A stretch of 42,474 bases of DNA from an uncultured Bacteroides sp. GTDB taxonomy: Bacteria; Bacteroidota; Bacteroidia; Bacteroidales; Bacteroidaceae. The position numbers were made by a program, and so were the translations under genes. Shown piece after piece: positions 30,453 to 37,994 of the stretch (position 1 is its first letter; the number at the start of each line of letters is the position of its first letter). Under the pieces are notes generated by a model. It did no database searches. It was given only the letters and a program-made list of their open reading frames with translations, and was not told the origin of the DNA. The stretch covers positions 1 through 42,474 of the forward strand of contig USLU01000043.1 in assembly GCA_900555635.1 (NCBI GenBank), given 5' to 3'.

Positions 30453-32024
30453 TTATTTTTTCTCTACATTAAATATCATAAATTGCTCTTGGGTATAATA
30501 AGCTATGTTCGCATGACCATCATAGTTGAAGGCAATATCGCAATCTTGAAAATTGTTTTGTGCTTTAAAATAAATACATGATGTTCCTTCGCCCCAACCC
30601 ATATTGACCGACCAATATAGATCGTTACTAGTCTGACCTGCTTTTCTAGTTATACAATATCCGTCAATTAGCCAACCATGTCCAGGAGTACTGTTATAGG
30701 GTGGTTCATTAATAGGCTGATGGTTATCATTAATAAAATGTCCATTTCCAAAAAGAAGAACAGGCTTTTGATTTTGTAGAGATTGCATTACTGTATTGGG
30801 ATTGAATTTGGTATTTGTTCCGCCAGAGTATGTTGCCCAAATTTTAATGTAGTTAAGCATATTAAGAGTTGTTGTTGATGTTTCCATGACGGCTTTTACG
30901 TAATAGGGATTATTATCTTCGTCGAAACTTTTAATATCTATGAAGTGAGGTTCTGATTTAGTCCTATTATAGATTGCTCTCAATAAGCTACCTGACATTT
31001 CGAGCATCTTTGCCGGACTAAGATAATTCAAACTTCTGTTAGTTGTAATATAATCCCAGTCTATTAAAATTTGTCTACCTGACGCTGTTTCACCAACCAT
31101 AGCTGGTTGTAATATGCTGAGGAGTGTTGCAATTGCAATGTTTGCGCACCCAACTGGATATCTGCCTTCAGATGGCCATCCCCCGATCGATATGGTACCT
31201 GTAGGCATTTGGTTGTTATATGGCTCGTCTTGATGCCAAGCTATATTAGATATTGGAGATACCATTGACATTATACGCGCTGGTGGGGTTGTTATGCCGC
31301 CAATAGGATTATATTCTCTCGTAAGAATATCTTCATTGATTTTTATTTTAGTTTTAATAAAATCGTTAGTGATTTGTTCTAAAGGAATATTAAACTCTTT
31401 ACTAATTTTATTAAGTGTAGAGTCCCTTTTTGTCGATTTTAGATTCTCAATTAGTTCGATATCCGCAAGTGAACTCTGTTTGGCAACTTCCATTAGATAC
31501 TTCATTTCAATGTTAGATTTATCAAGTGAGATATTATAATCGTTAGCATAGAAAAGTATTTTGGGAGCTCTTTCATCGCCACATATAATTGCAAAGTCTT
31601 TTTGGCTATTGCCTTTACTTAGTTCAACTTCATATATTGGTATGTCAAACTTGGAGAGATTTGCAGAACGGGTAGTATTATGTTTGGCTAGACCATTATT
31701 ATAGGCAAGGTAGTATTTTTTTATATTAGATACCTTGCTCTTATCAGAACTCTTTGTTATAGGTTTGTTCCAAATTTGAGATTCGAGAGATTGAAAATCA
31801 TTAATGATATCAATGATCTCATTCTCAGTGAGTTCCTTGGGGACGTCATAAGCAATGCTTGCATATTCTTCGGGAGTTAGAATGAGTTTGCTGATTGGGG
31901 CATTGTTGCTTGCCGCATCATCGTAAGTATCAATACATGCTGACGAAAAGAATGCAAATAGTGTAAGTAGAATGAACATTTTTCTCTTTTTAGCCTTTAT
32001 TGCGTTGATGCTATGGTATTTCAT
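30453..32024 (-). CDS. C10-family (streptopain-type) cysteine peptidase lipoprotein
   Basis: 523 residues. A lipobox (FSSAC, Cys30) suggests surface or periplasmic anchoring. Residues to about 245 form a SpeB-like propeptide (YEVELSKGNSQKDFAIICGD, ERAPKILFYAND). The mature domain has the oxyanion Gln265 in WHQDEPYN, catalytic Cys293 in RYPVGCANIAIATLL, catalytic His449 in PGHGWLIDGY and Trp477 in VNMGWGEG, so it should be active after propeptide removal. An alternative start is ATG at residue 16, just before the hydrophobic stretch. It is the third and last C10 gene of the operon, 97 bp after the pseudoprotease. Confidence 0.9.
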   Translation of the reverse strand: MKYHSINAIKAKKRKMFILLTLFAFFSSACIDTYDDAASNNAPISKLILTPEEYASIAYDVPKELTENEIIDIINDFQSLESQIWNKPITKSSDKSKVSNIKKYYLAYNNGLAKHNTTRSANLSKFDIPIYEVELSKGNSQKDFAIICGDERAPKILFYANDYNISLDKSNIEMKYLMEVAKQSSLADIELIENLKSTKRDSTLNKISKEFNIPLEQITNDFIKTKIKINEDILTREYNPIGGITTPPARIMSMVSPISNIAWHQDEPYNNQMPTGTISIGGWPSEGRYPVGCANIAIATLLSILQPAMVGETASGRQILIDWDYITTNRSLNYLSPAKMLEMSGSLLRAIYNRTKSEPHFIDIKSFDEDNNPYYVKAVMETSTTTLNMLNYIKIWATYSGGTNTKFNPNTVMQSLQNQKPVLLFGNGHFINDNHQPINEPPYNSTPGHGWLIDGYCITRKAGQTSNDLYWSVNMGWGEGTSCIYFKAQNNFQDCDIAFNYDGHANIAYYTQEQFMIFNVEKK

Positions 32025-32121
32025 GTGGATAACAGTGTTTATATATTTTTTGATGTTGCTTAGTAATTCTTTAACTGCAAATAAGCAGTTTAAAAATTAC
32101 TAAGCGTTTTTAGATAAAATA

Positions 32122-33690
32122 CTAATTTGTAGTCTGACTTCTACGGCTTGTAGACTTGTTTTTGATATTAGCTATCATAGTCAAAGCATTATCTTTAAAT
32201 ATTAATGGGATGGTTGTTTCAAATGTTATTGTTGTTTTTTCTATATCCATTAAATAATATCCATCTTGATAACCACTACCAAATCCGAAATTTGCATGAA
32301 TATAGTTTACGTTCACATCGTAAGGCACGTTATCTATTCTTCCACGGCATTCTTTTAATCCATCAATTATAAAGGGATAAACGCCATCTGAAGGTTTATT
32401 GTCAGGTTTTCCATATACCAATATGGGTTCTAATGCTTTTAATGAATTTTTGATAACATTTATATCCCATTTCTTTTTACTACTACAATCGAAGATATAG
32501 TTAATATAGCTCTCTATCTCTGAAACAGTACACGTTGATCCTGTTATCACTCCTTTTGAATTAGTGACAGTATGTGAATATGTTTCATAGTAAATTTCAT
32601 CGAATATATTTCCAACCATTTGTCTTTTTTCGACAGGATCTCCAGCATTAAAATAGTCAGGCGCTTTTATCTCTTTATTTTCAGTTAAGTATGTCCAACT
32701 GATGCTACTTGAAGGTCTACTTGAAGATCTATTTGAGGCTTCAGTTCTTCTTGTACTTCCGTAACTTCTTCTGTCTGTAGTAACACTTCCACCTGAATTT
32801 CTTCGTGATCTTTTCAAGTGCGGTTCGAGATAAGCCATTAAATGAGCAATAGCTACAACACCAGAACCTGCGGGATAATTAGATTTTTCTATATAGCCGG
32901 GAAAGAATTTTTCGCAATTACCTTCTGGAAGCATACAGTTGTATGGCTCCCATTGTCCCCATGTTACCGGACACATTGGGAGGACAGCAGTTATGATTTT
33001 CAAATTTGAAGGAACTTCTTCGACAACTTTTGAACGAGTTGCCGGAATTTGTATTGTTAATTGGTCTTTAATGTCGTTAAACTTAATGTCCGATACAGGT
33101 ATCATCAATTCTTTTGATATTTTAGACGTGGCAGATGCATATAAAGAATCCTTAATCTCATCGAATGCCTTCACTTCATTTCGTATATACATTTCTCCCC
33201 ATTGTAATAATGTATTTGGAGCTGCTGATATTGTATCATTATCTTTTATTTTATCAATATATGCAAGGATATGCGGTGCTCTTCTATCTCCTGAAACTAT
33301 GGCGATTCCATTGTTTTCTCCTGATTTAATCTTTATTTCATAAATCGGAATTTGCATCCCATCACCAAGTACACTGCGTGTACTTGAATGGTTTTTCTTG
33401 ATATTGTCTCTGCTTAGATAGTATTTACTGTTTATAGAAAATGAAGTTGGTTGTGACAGGGCACGTGTGTTTTGTTTATTTATGTCTTTAGCCTGAAATG
33501 CTTCTAATAGATTGTACATTTCTGTTTGGCTTAATTCGGGTGCACTTTCGTATTGTACACTTAATAGTTCTTTAGGAGACAATTCTACTTTTCTATTGTC
33601 AATGGCATGTAAGTCTTCCATTTCGGTAGATTGACATCCAAACACAATAAATGAAAAAGATATCAAACTGATAATTATATTATTTTTCAT
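32122..33690 (-). CDS. C10-family protein lacking catalytic residues (pseudoprotease lipoprotein)
   Basis: 522 residues. Lipobox IVFGC (Cys19), propeptide-like region to about 230, then a C10 domain. The oxyanion Gln246 survives (WGQWEPYN), but the nucleophile position reads PAGSGVVAIAHLM with Ser276 for Cys. The histidine position reads GVYPFIIDG with Tyr438 for His, and the Trp position reads ANFGFG with Phe470. Three active-site positions are thus replaced while the fold motifs remain. A Ser/Arg-rich insertion (about 293-328) follows the nucleophile helix. The frame is intact with normal spacing to its active neighbours, so it is probably expressed as an inactive partner, decoy or inhibitor, not a decayed gene. 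Confidence 0.88.
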   Translation of the reverse strand: MKNNIIISLISFSFIVFGCQSTEMEDLHAIDNRKVELSPKELLSVQYESAPELSQTEMYNLLEAFQAKDINKQNTRALSQPTSFSINSKYYLSRDNIKKNHSSTRSVLGDGMQIPIYEIKIKSGENNGIAIVSGDRRAPHILAYIDKIKDNDTISAAPNTLLQWGEMYIRNEVKAFDEIKDSLYASATSKISKELMIPVSDIKFNDIKDQLTIQIPATRSKVVEEVPSNLKIITAVLPMCPVTWGQWEPYNCMLPEGNCEKFFPGYIEKSNYPAGSGVVAIAHLMAYLEPHLKRSRRNSGGSVTTDRRSYGSTRRTEASNRSSSRPSSSISWTYLTENKEIKAPDYFNAGDPVEKRQMVGNIFDEIYYETYSHTVTNSKGVITGSTCTVSEIESYINYIFDCSSKKKWDINVIKNSLKALEPILVYGKPDNKPSDGVYPFIIDGLKECRGRIDNVPYDVNVNYIHANFGFGSGYQDGYYLMDIEKTTITFETTIPLIFKDNALTMIANIKNKSTSRRSQTTN

Positions 33691-33734
33691 AATGCTTTTT
33701 TCTTATTAATATGTTTTAGTGTTATAAGGAGAAC

Positions 33735-35189
33735 TCAATCTTTAGCGCGTATATTCTTGATACAATCTTGTTTATAGCACCATACATTTGTTCCACCGGC
33801 TTCAAAATATGTATTTGCATTATGGTCTAACTGGTAATAACCTGTGGCTGCATTTGCCCATCCAAAGTTTGCATGCCAATATACATCATTAGTCTTTACT
33901 AATTGGCGAGTTTTATTCGCCTTTTCTGTTATTAAGATGCCGGAGATAATGAAAGCGTGATCCTTTGTCAACATAAGTATTGGATTCTTGTTTCGTAATG
34001 AAGCCCAAACTTCATCTCCTTGGAAAGCACTTTTAGGATTAAATTTAAAGTATTTGTTCATAGTATTAAGCATATTTTCCTCTGATACTTCACTGCCAAT
34101 CACAGCTCCGTCCTGTGCTTTTTGTGATGTTGTTTTATTTATATCATAGAGGTCGAACATAATATATTTAATATGATCAGCACCAGCACCTGGTACTTCT
34201 TGTATCGTTGGCTTTGCGGTCATTCTGAAGAAATCGGGTTGAAATGTATATGCTGCAGATGCTCCCGGTACTTGGAAAATAAGTGGATGATATACTCTAA
34301 GATGAGTATATCCCATTAATTGAGCAATTGCCACATTTACACAACCTACCGGCACTGCCTTTTTTGTCATTCCGTTATTCGCAGTTCTTACCCAGTCTAT
34401 TTTTTTCTCATCCCAATCGAAGCAAGCATTATAAGGTTCTTCTTGTCCCCAATTTGTTTTTATATAAGGATCAATTGAACTACTTAGTTTTGCTATACCT
34501 GCAGGTTGTCCTTGAACGGCAGTTACTCTGGTAGATGCATCACTAGCATCGGTTAAAACGATATAATCCTTAATTTTATCGTATGTGATTTCGTTTATAG
34601 GAATCTGTAATTCCTTGCTTATCTTCTTAAGAGTTGGAAGTTTTAAAGAGTCTACCAATTCTTTAGTCTTTATTACTTTATATAAATAGCTAGCTTTTGA
34701 TGCATGCAATAGTTCATTAGCACCTGATTGTTCCATAACACTTTCATTTCCTATATTCGGAATATATGCTAATATAGATGGAAGTTGTGCATTAGTTGCT
34801 ATAACAGCTTTTCCTTTAGCGTTCTTATTATTAAATTCTACTTCACATATCTCCGAAGTGATGTTATCTTTTGCATGGATAGCTCTTGACGCAAGCGTTT
34901 GTTTGTCAAATTCTCCTTCTTTATTGATATAGGTTCTTTTCGTAATATTGAAAGATGCTGCATCACTTCTTGTTGTACCATTATTTTCCATGGCAGAAAA
35001 TGAACTTACAATGTCTAATATATCTTTGTCACTTAATTCTTTGGCATCATCCCACGCAATACTAAGTGCTTCGTTCTTGGTGAGTTCGACCTTCTTCTTA
35101 TCAGAAGTAAATTCGTCTGTATTTTCATTGGTACAGGAGAATAGCGTGACTCCTAATAGTACTAATGATAAGTAATAATTCTTTTTCAT
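33735..35189 (-). CDS. C10-family (streptopain-type) cysteine peptidase lipoprotein
   Basis: 484 residues. Lipobox LFSC (Cys19). The SpeB-like propeptide region spans about 30-235 (VELTKNEALSIAWDDAKELS ... AVIATNAQLPSILAYIPNIG). The catalytic domain has Gln249 in NWGQEEPYN, Cys283 in VPVGCVNVAIAQLMGY, His411 in KDHAFIISGI and Trp444 in HANFGWANAATGYYQLD, so it should be an active cysteine protease. Related Bacteroides C10 enzymes are secreted and cleave host proteins. It is the first C10 gene, 43 bp after the DUF3244 gene. Confidence 0.92.
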   Translation of the reverse strand: MKKNYYLSLVLLGVTLFSCTNENTDEFTSDKKKVELTKNEALSIAWDDAKELSDKDILDIVSSFSAMENNGTTRSDAASFNITKRTYINKEGEFDKQTLASRAIHAKDNITSEICEVEFNNKNAKGKAVIATNAQLPSILAYIPNIGNESVMEQSGANELLHASKASYLYKVIKTKELVDSLKLPTLKKISKELQIPINEITYDKIKDYIVLTDASDASTRVTAVQGQPAGIAKLSSSIDPYIKTNWGQEEPYNACFDWDEKKIDWVRTANNGMTKKAVPVGCVNVAIAQLMGYTHLRVYHPLIFQVPGASAAYTFQPDFFRMTAKPTIQEVPGAGADHIKYIMFDLYDINKTTSQKAQDGAVIGSEVSEENMLNTMNKYFKFNPKSAFQGDEVWASLRNKNPILMLTKDHAFIISGILITEKANKTRQLVKTNDVYWHANFGWANAATGYYQLDHNANTYFEAGGTNVWCYKQDCIKNIRAKD

Positions 35190-35232
35190 ATATTTGACGT
35201 TGTTATGCTCCTCAGGGCTAGGAGCTGGTTAG

Positions 35233-35595
35233 TTATTGGTTTATTTCGAAATAGCCATAGTATTCGTCTTGACCATTACTCAGTTCTAAGGTATATACTC
35301 CATCTACTACATTTTGAATAAGAAAAGTATATGGTTGTTGCGGATATACAAAGATGGTTTCATCAGAGATTACTTGACCTGCTTCGTCTTTAATAGTCAC
35401 TTGAAGGTTTTCTAATGGTAGTTTCGAATATAAATAGATAGTATTGCCGTCTTGATAGGCTGATGGTACTAGAGGCATAGAACGTTCTTCTCTAGCTCTA
35501 TGCCTTGATTTCTTTAAGTCTATAGGTTTTCTGTGTGCCCATGAGCTAGTAATAAGTATTAGCAGAGTACAAACCATGATAATCAATCGTTTCAT
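35233..35595 (-). CDS. DUF3244-family small secreted protein
   Basis: 120 residues. A signal peptide (MKRLIIMVCTLLILITSSWA) is followed by a basic stretch (HRKPIDLKKSRHRAREER) and one DUF3244 Ig-like domain: VPSAYQDGNTIYLYSKLPLE, NLQVTIKDEAGQVI and YTLELSNGQDEYYGYFEI. The family is found in Bacteroidota next to TPR-type membrane regulators; function is unknown. It heads the apparent six-gene C10 operon and follows the regulator gene by 130 bp of repeat-containing sequence. Confidence 0.82.
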   Translation of the reverse strand: MKRLIIMVCTLLILITSSWAHRKPIDLKKSRHRAREERSMPLVPSAYQDGNTIYLYSKLPLENLQVTIKDEAGQVISDETIFVYPQQPYTFLIQNVVDGVYTLELSNGQDEYYGYFEINQ

Positions 35596-35661
35596 TGTCT
35601 TTAGTATTATTATTTAACGATTGTAAATCTATGCGATATTTTCTCTGCATGTAACCTAAAT

Positions 35662-35711
35662 CTGTGCGATTTTTGTGCGGTTCTGTTCCTCTTGTGCGAT
35701 TTTGTGCGGTT
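35662..35711. repeat. direct repeat upstream of the C10 operon (possible operator)
   Basis: CTGTGCGATTTTTGTGCGGTT-like (35662-35682) recurs at 35691-35711 with a one-base shift, about 29 bp apart, and partial copies (ATGCGAT, ATACGAT) flank it. It lies between the regulator gene and the DUF3244 gene where the operon promoter should be. No TAnnTTTG box was found here, which fits an activator-dependent promoter. An operator role is inferred. Confidence 0.5.
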
Positions 35712-35725
35712 TTATACGATTGTTC

Positions 35726-37468
35726 TTATAATTGTGCAATGAAATTGTCCCATTGCTCAGGTTTTCCTACTTTACCATATACGTTGTAATACATTTTCTT
35801 GCGTGCCGAAACTATTGCCGATTTACTTCGGTTAAGGATTATGGATATTCCTGTTACAGTTATGTCGATTTTGAGGAGTATACAGATTTTCATATCAATA
35901 TCACTTATAGGATGTATTGAACGCAGTTTTCCTGTGAAATTAGTATAGCAGGTATCTAATTTAGAGCATAATATTTCCCAATCTTTTAAGTCGATTCCTT
36001 TTGCGTCATTGCATACTGCATCATGAAACTTTTTATAAATTTCAGTTTGCTTGAATGCGGACACTTTTTTAGCTTGAGTTTCTATATCTGTTGCAGCATC
36101 GCTGTTTAAGAAGATAATTTTCTCTTTTTGTTTTTGTAGTTGCTTTTGTATTTCATCATTATGACTACTGCTTTCCAGCAATGCTTTTTCTAATTCTTCT
36201 ATTTTTCGCTTGTTTTCTTCGATGAATAGGTTACTTTTTCGATATTGTTCTTCTTTTAATTTTTCTAGTTTGTTTAATTGTACTTCTAATTGAAGTTTTT
36301 TTCGTTTGTTATATTGTAAATGCGCTATTGTGTATAATATCAGAATGATGAATGTAGAAATGCTATAGTTGATCCACTGTTTTTGTTCGGCATTATTCAC
36401 TTTTAGTTGGAGATTTTCTTTTTCACGTAGTTGATAGTTGTAGAGCGATTGAGTTTTACGGATTTTTTCACTATCAGTTACTTTTCTAATAGAATCCGTC
36501 CATATATTATATTGGCGTAAATGTTCCAATGATGATTGGCAGTCAGATTGTTTTTGTGCTACTTCTGCCAATCCCCAATGTGCTGTTTGTTGTGCATAGA
36601 TATCATCAATCTCTATTAGCTTCTTGTAATAGTATGCGGCAGAATCCAAGCTTTCAGTTTGGAAGAATAAATCAGCGGCAATTGTGTAAGATGCAATTCG
36701 CTCATGAGGTTTACAAGTATCTAATGTTTTTATTGCTGCTATTGCTAAATCATATTTTTCAAGTTGAGTATATAAATCTATTAAAGAATTTTGGGCTCTG
36801 TCAATCAGATGCTTTCTTCCGTCTTTCTTTGCAGTTTTATAGGCTGTTTGATAATAATACATTGCGCTATCCATATTGCCAATAAAATTGAAGGTAGCTC
36901 CTATGTTACATAAACTAATTACTACACCCTCTTCGTCTTTCGTGTATTCTTTACTATAATAGTAGCTCCTTTTGTAAGCTTTCATCGCTTCTTCATACAC
37001 ATCTTGGAAAAAGAACAGCCCACCCATTTGACTATAAAGTACTTTTTTTAGTTGATAGTCTGTATTCCCTTCTAACAATTCAGCCGCTTTTTGAAAGTAA
37101 TCCAGCGCTTGTGGTGCATCCCCCAAGTCACTATATACCCGTCCTGCATAATAGTAAGCTTCAGGCAAATGCTTTTCATCTTCTTTATCTTCATAATAGT
37201 GCAATACTTCAAGGATGAGGCTGTCCGATGTGTGCATTACATATGCTTTGTCTTTTGCTTTTATGGTCAAAAGCCAATAGTACATTTGTGTTGCTTTGGG
37301 TTCGGAGGTAATACTATCTTTCAGATGTTCTAACAGTACGATGGAATTGTCTGGATTGTTGTAGACTAGTGTGTCCACTACCTGTATTGTATGAGGATAA
37401 GGTTTGCTGCCACAAGCATAGAAACATAGTGGCATTAAGATAGCTAATAGAAGTTTAGTCGCTCTCAT
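35726..37468 (-). CDS. TPR / transmembrane / coiled-coil / HTH regulator
   Basis: 580 residues. The N-terminus has a lipobox-like end (CFYACGS, Cys19). TPR repeats fill about 60-320 (EAYYYAGRVYSDLGDAPQAL, AMYYYQTAYKTA...). A TM helix lies at 365-383 (WINYSISTFIILILYTIAH), then a coiled coil (388-450), then a C-terminal HTH-like region (HPISDIDMKICILLKIDITV, TGISIILNRSKSAIVSARKK) at 519-558. This fits the Bacteroidota class that senses in the periplasm with TPRs and binds DNA on the cytoplasmic side. The lipobox may simply be a signal anchor. It has a consensus promoter and precedes the C10 operon in the same direction, so it is probably its activator. Confidence 0.82.
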   Translation of the reverse strand: MRATKLLLAILMPLCFYACGSKPYPHTIQVVDTLVYNNPDNSIVLLEHLKDSITSEPKATQMYYWLLTIKAKDKAYVMHTSDSLILEVLHYYEDKEDEKHLPEAYYYAGRVYSDLGDAPQALDYFQKAAELLEGNTDYQLKKVLYSQMGGLFFFQDVYEEAMKAYKRSYYYSKEYTKDEEGVVISLCNIGATFNFIGNMDSAMYYYQTAYKTAKKDGRKHLIDRAQNSLIDLYTQLEKYDLAIAAIKTLDTCKPHERIASYTIAADLFFQTESLDSAAYYYKKLIEIDDIYAQQTAHWGLAEVAQKQSDCQSSLEHLRQYNIWTDSIRKVTDSEKIRKTQSLYNYQLREKENLQLKVNNAEQKQWINYSISTFIILILYTIAHLQYNKRKKLQLEVQLNKLEKLKEEQYRKSNLFIEENKRKIEELEKALLESSSHNDEIQKQLQKQKEKIIFLNSDAATDIETQAKKVSAFKQTEIYKKFHDAVCNDAKGIDLKDWEILCSKLDTCYTNFTGKLRSIHPISDIDMKICILLKIDITVTGISIILNRSKSAIVSARKKMYYNVYGKVGKPEQWDNFIAQL

Positions 37469-37540
37469 AAAGAAAAAGAGTAAGGTTTATAGTATTACAC
37501 TCAAAATAGCTAAGCAGCGTTTACGATGCTTTGTGTGTAC

Positions 37541-37572
37541 CAAAGATATGCATTCTTTATTTGTATAACAAG
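37541..37572 (-). promoter_or_regulatory. predicted promoter for the TPR regulator gene
   Basis: Minus-strand TATCTTTG (37541-37548) is a consensus -7 element; CTTG (37569-37572) lies 20 bp upstream as a near-match -33. The leader would be about 70 nt. Confidence 0.65.
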
Positions 37573-37639
37573 ATTAATCTGATTAAAATCATATCAATTT
37601 GAAAGAGTAAGTATGCGGGATTTAGTACAACGGCTTGTT

Positions 37640-37795
37640 TCAAGTAACTGTACAGTTCGTTTCAATAAGCTAAACACTTTGTTTCTGCTAAGTAAACATT
37701 TCGTGTTTACTATCAAAACGGATTGTTTATATTAGTTGAAATAATTTGTTCAGACTATATGAAACAAAGTGTTCAGTACTGTGAACTAAGTGCTT
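37640..37795. repeat. nested inverted repeats between the regulator gene and topA
   Basis: AACACTTTGTTTC (37673-37685) has its exact complement at 37761-37773. AGTAAACA and TGTTTACT form a small palindrome at about 37691-37711. GTTTC, GTTCA and ACTGTACAGT words recur. It fills the part of the 525-bp gap not taken by the promoter and the topA terminator; no ORF is credible here. Confidence 0.55.
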
Positions 37796-37942
37796 ATATC
37801 ATATTGACTATATGCTCTCTTGCATGATTATCGTCTTTTCTTGTATGGTTGGAATGGCGTGTGGCAGATGTTTTTCAAAAAACAAACTTTTGTGTGGAGC
37901 GGAGTTATCTTCAAATTGAAGATATATCTGCAAGGGGAAAAA

Positions 37943-37977
37943 GAAAGAGGTTGCGTCAGGGTGACACAACCTCTTTA
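37943..37977 (-). terminator. intrinsic terminator of topA
   Basis: GAAAGAGGTTGCGTCA pairs with TGACACAACCTCTTT, and the A-run to its left (about 37938-37942) gives a U-tract in the leftward transcript. It lies just after the topA stop. Confidence 0.8.
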
Positions 37978-37994
37978 CTACTTATATTCCTATT

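Noticed and set aside
30453..35189. Three C10 genes as one gene split by frameshifts
   Set aside because: Each has its own start, lipobox signal peptide, propeptide and full catalytic-domain framework; they are separate paralogs.
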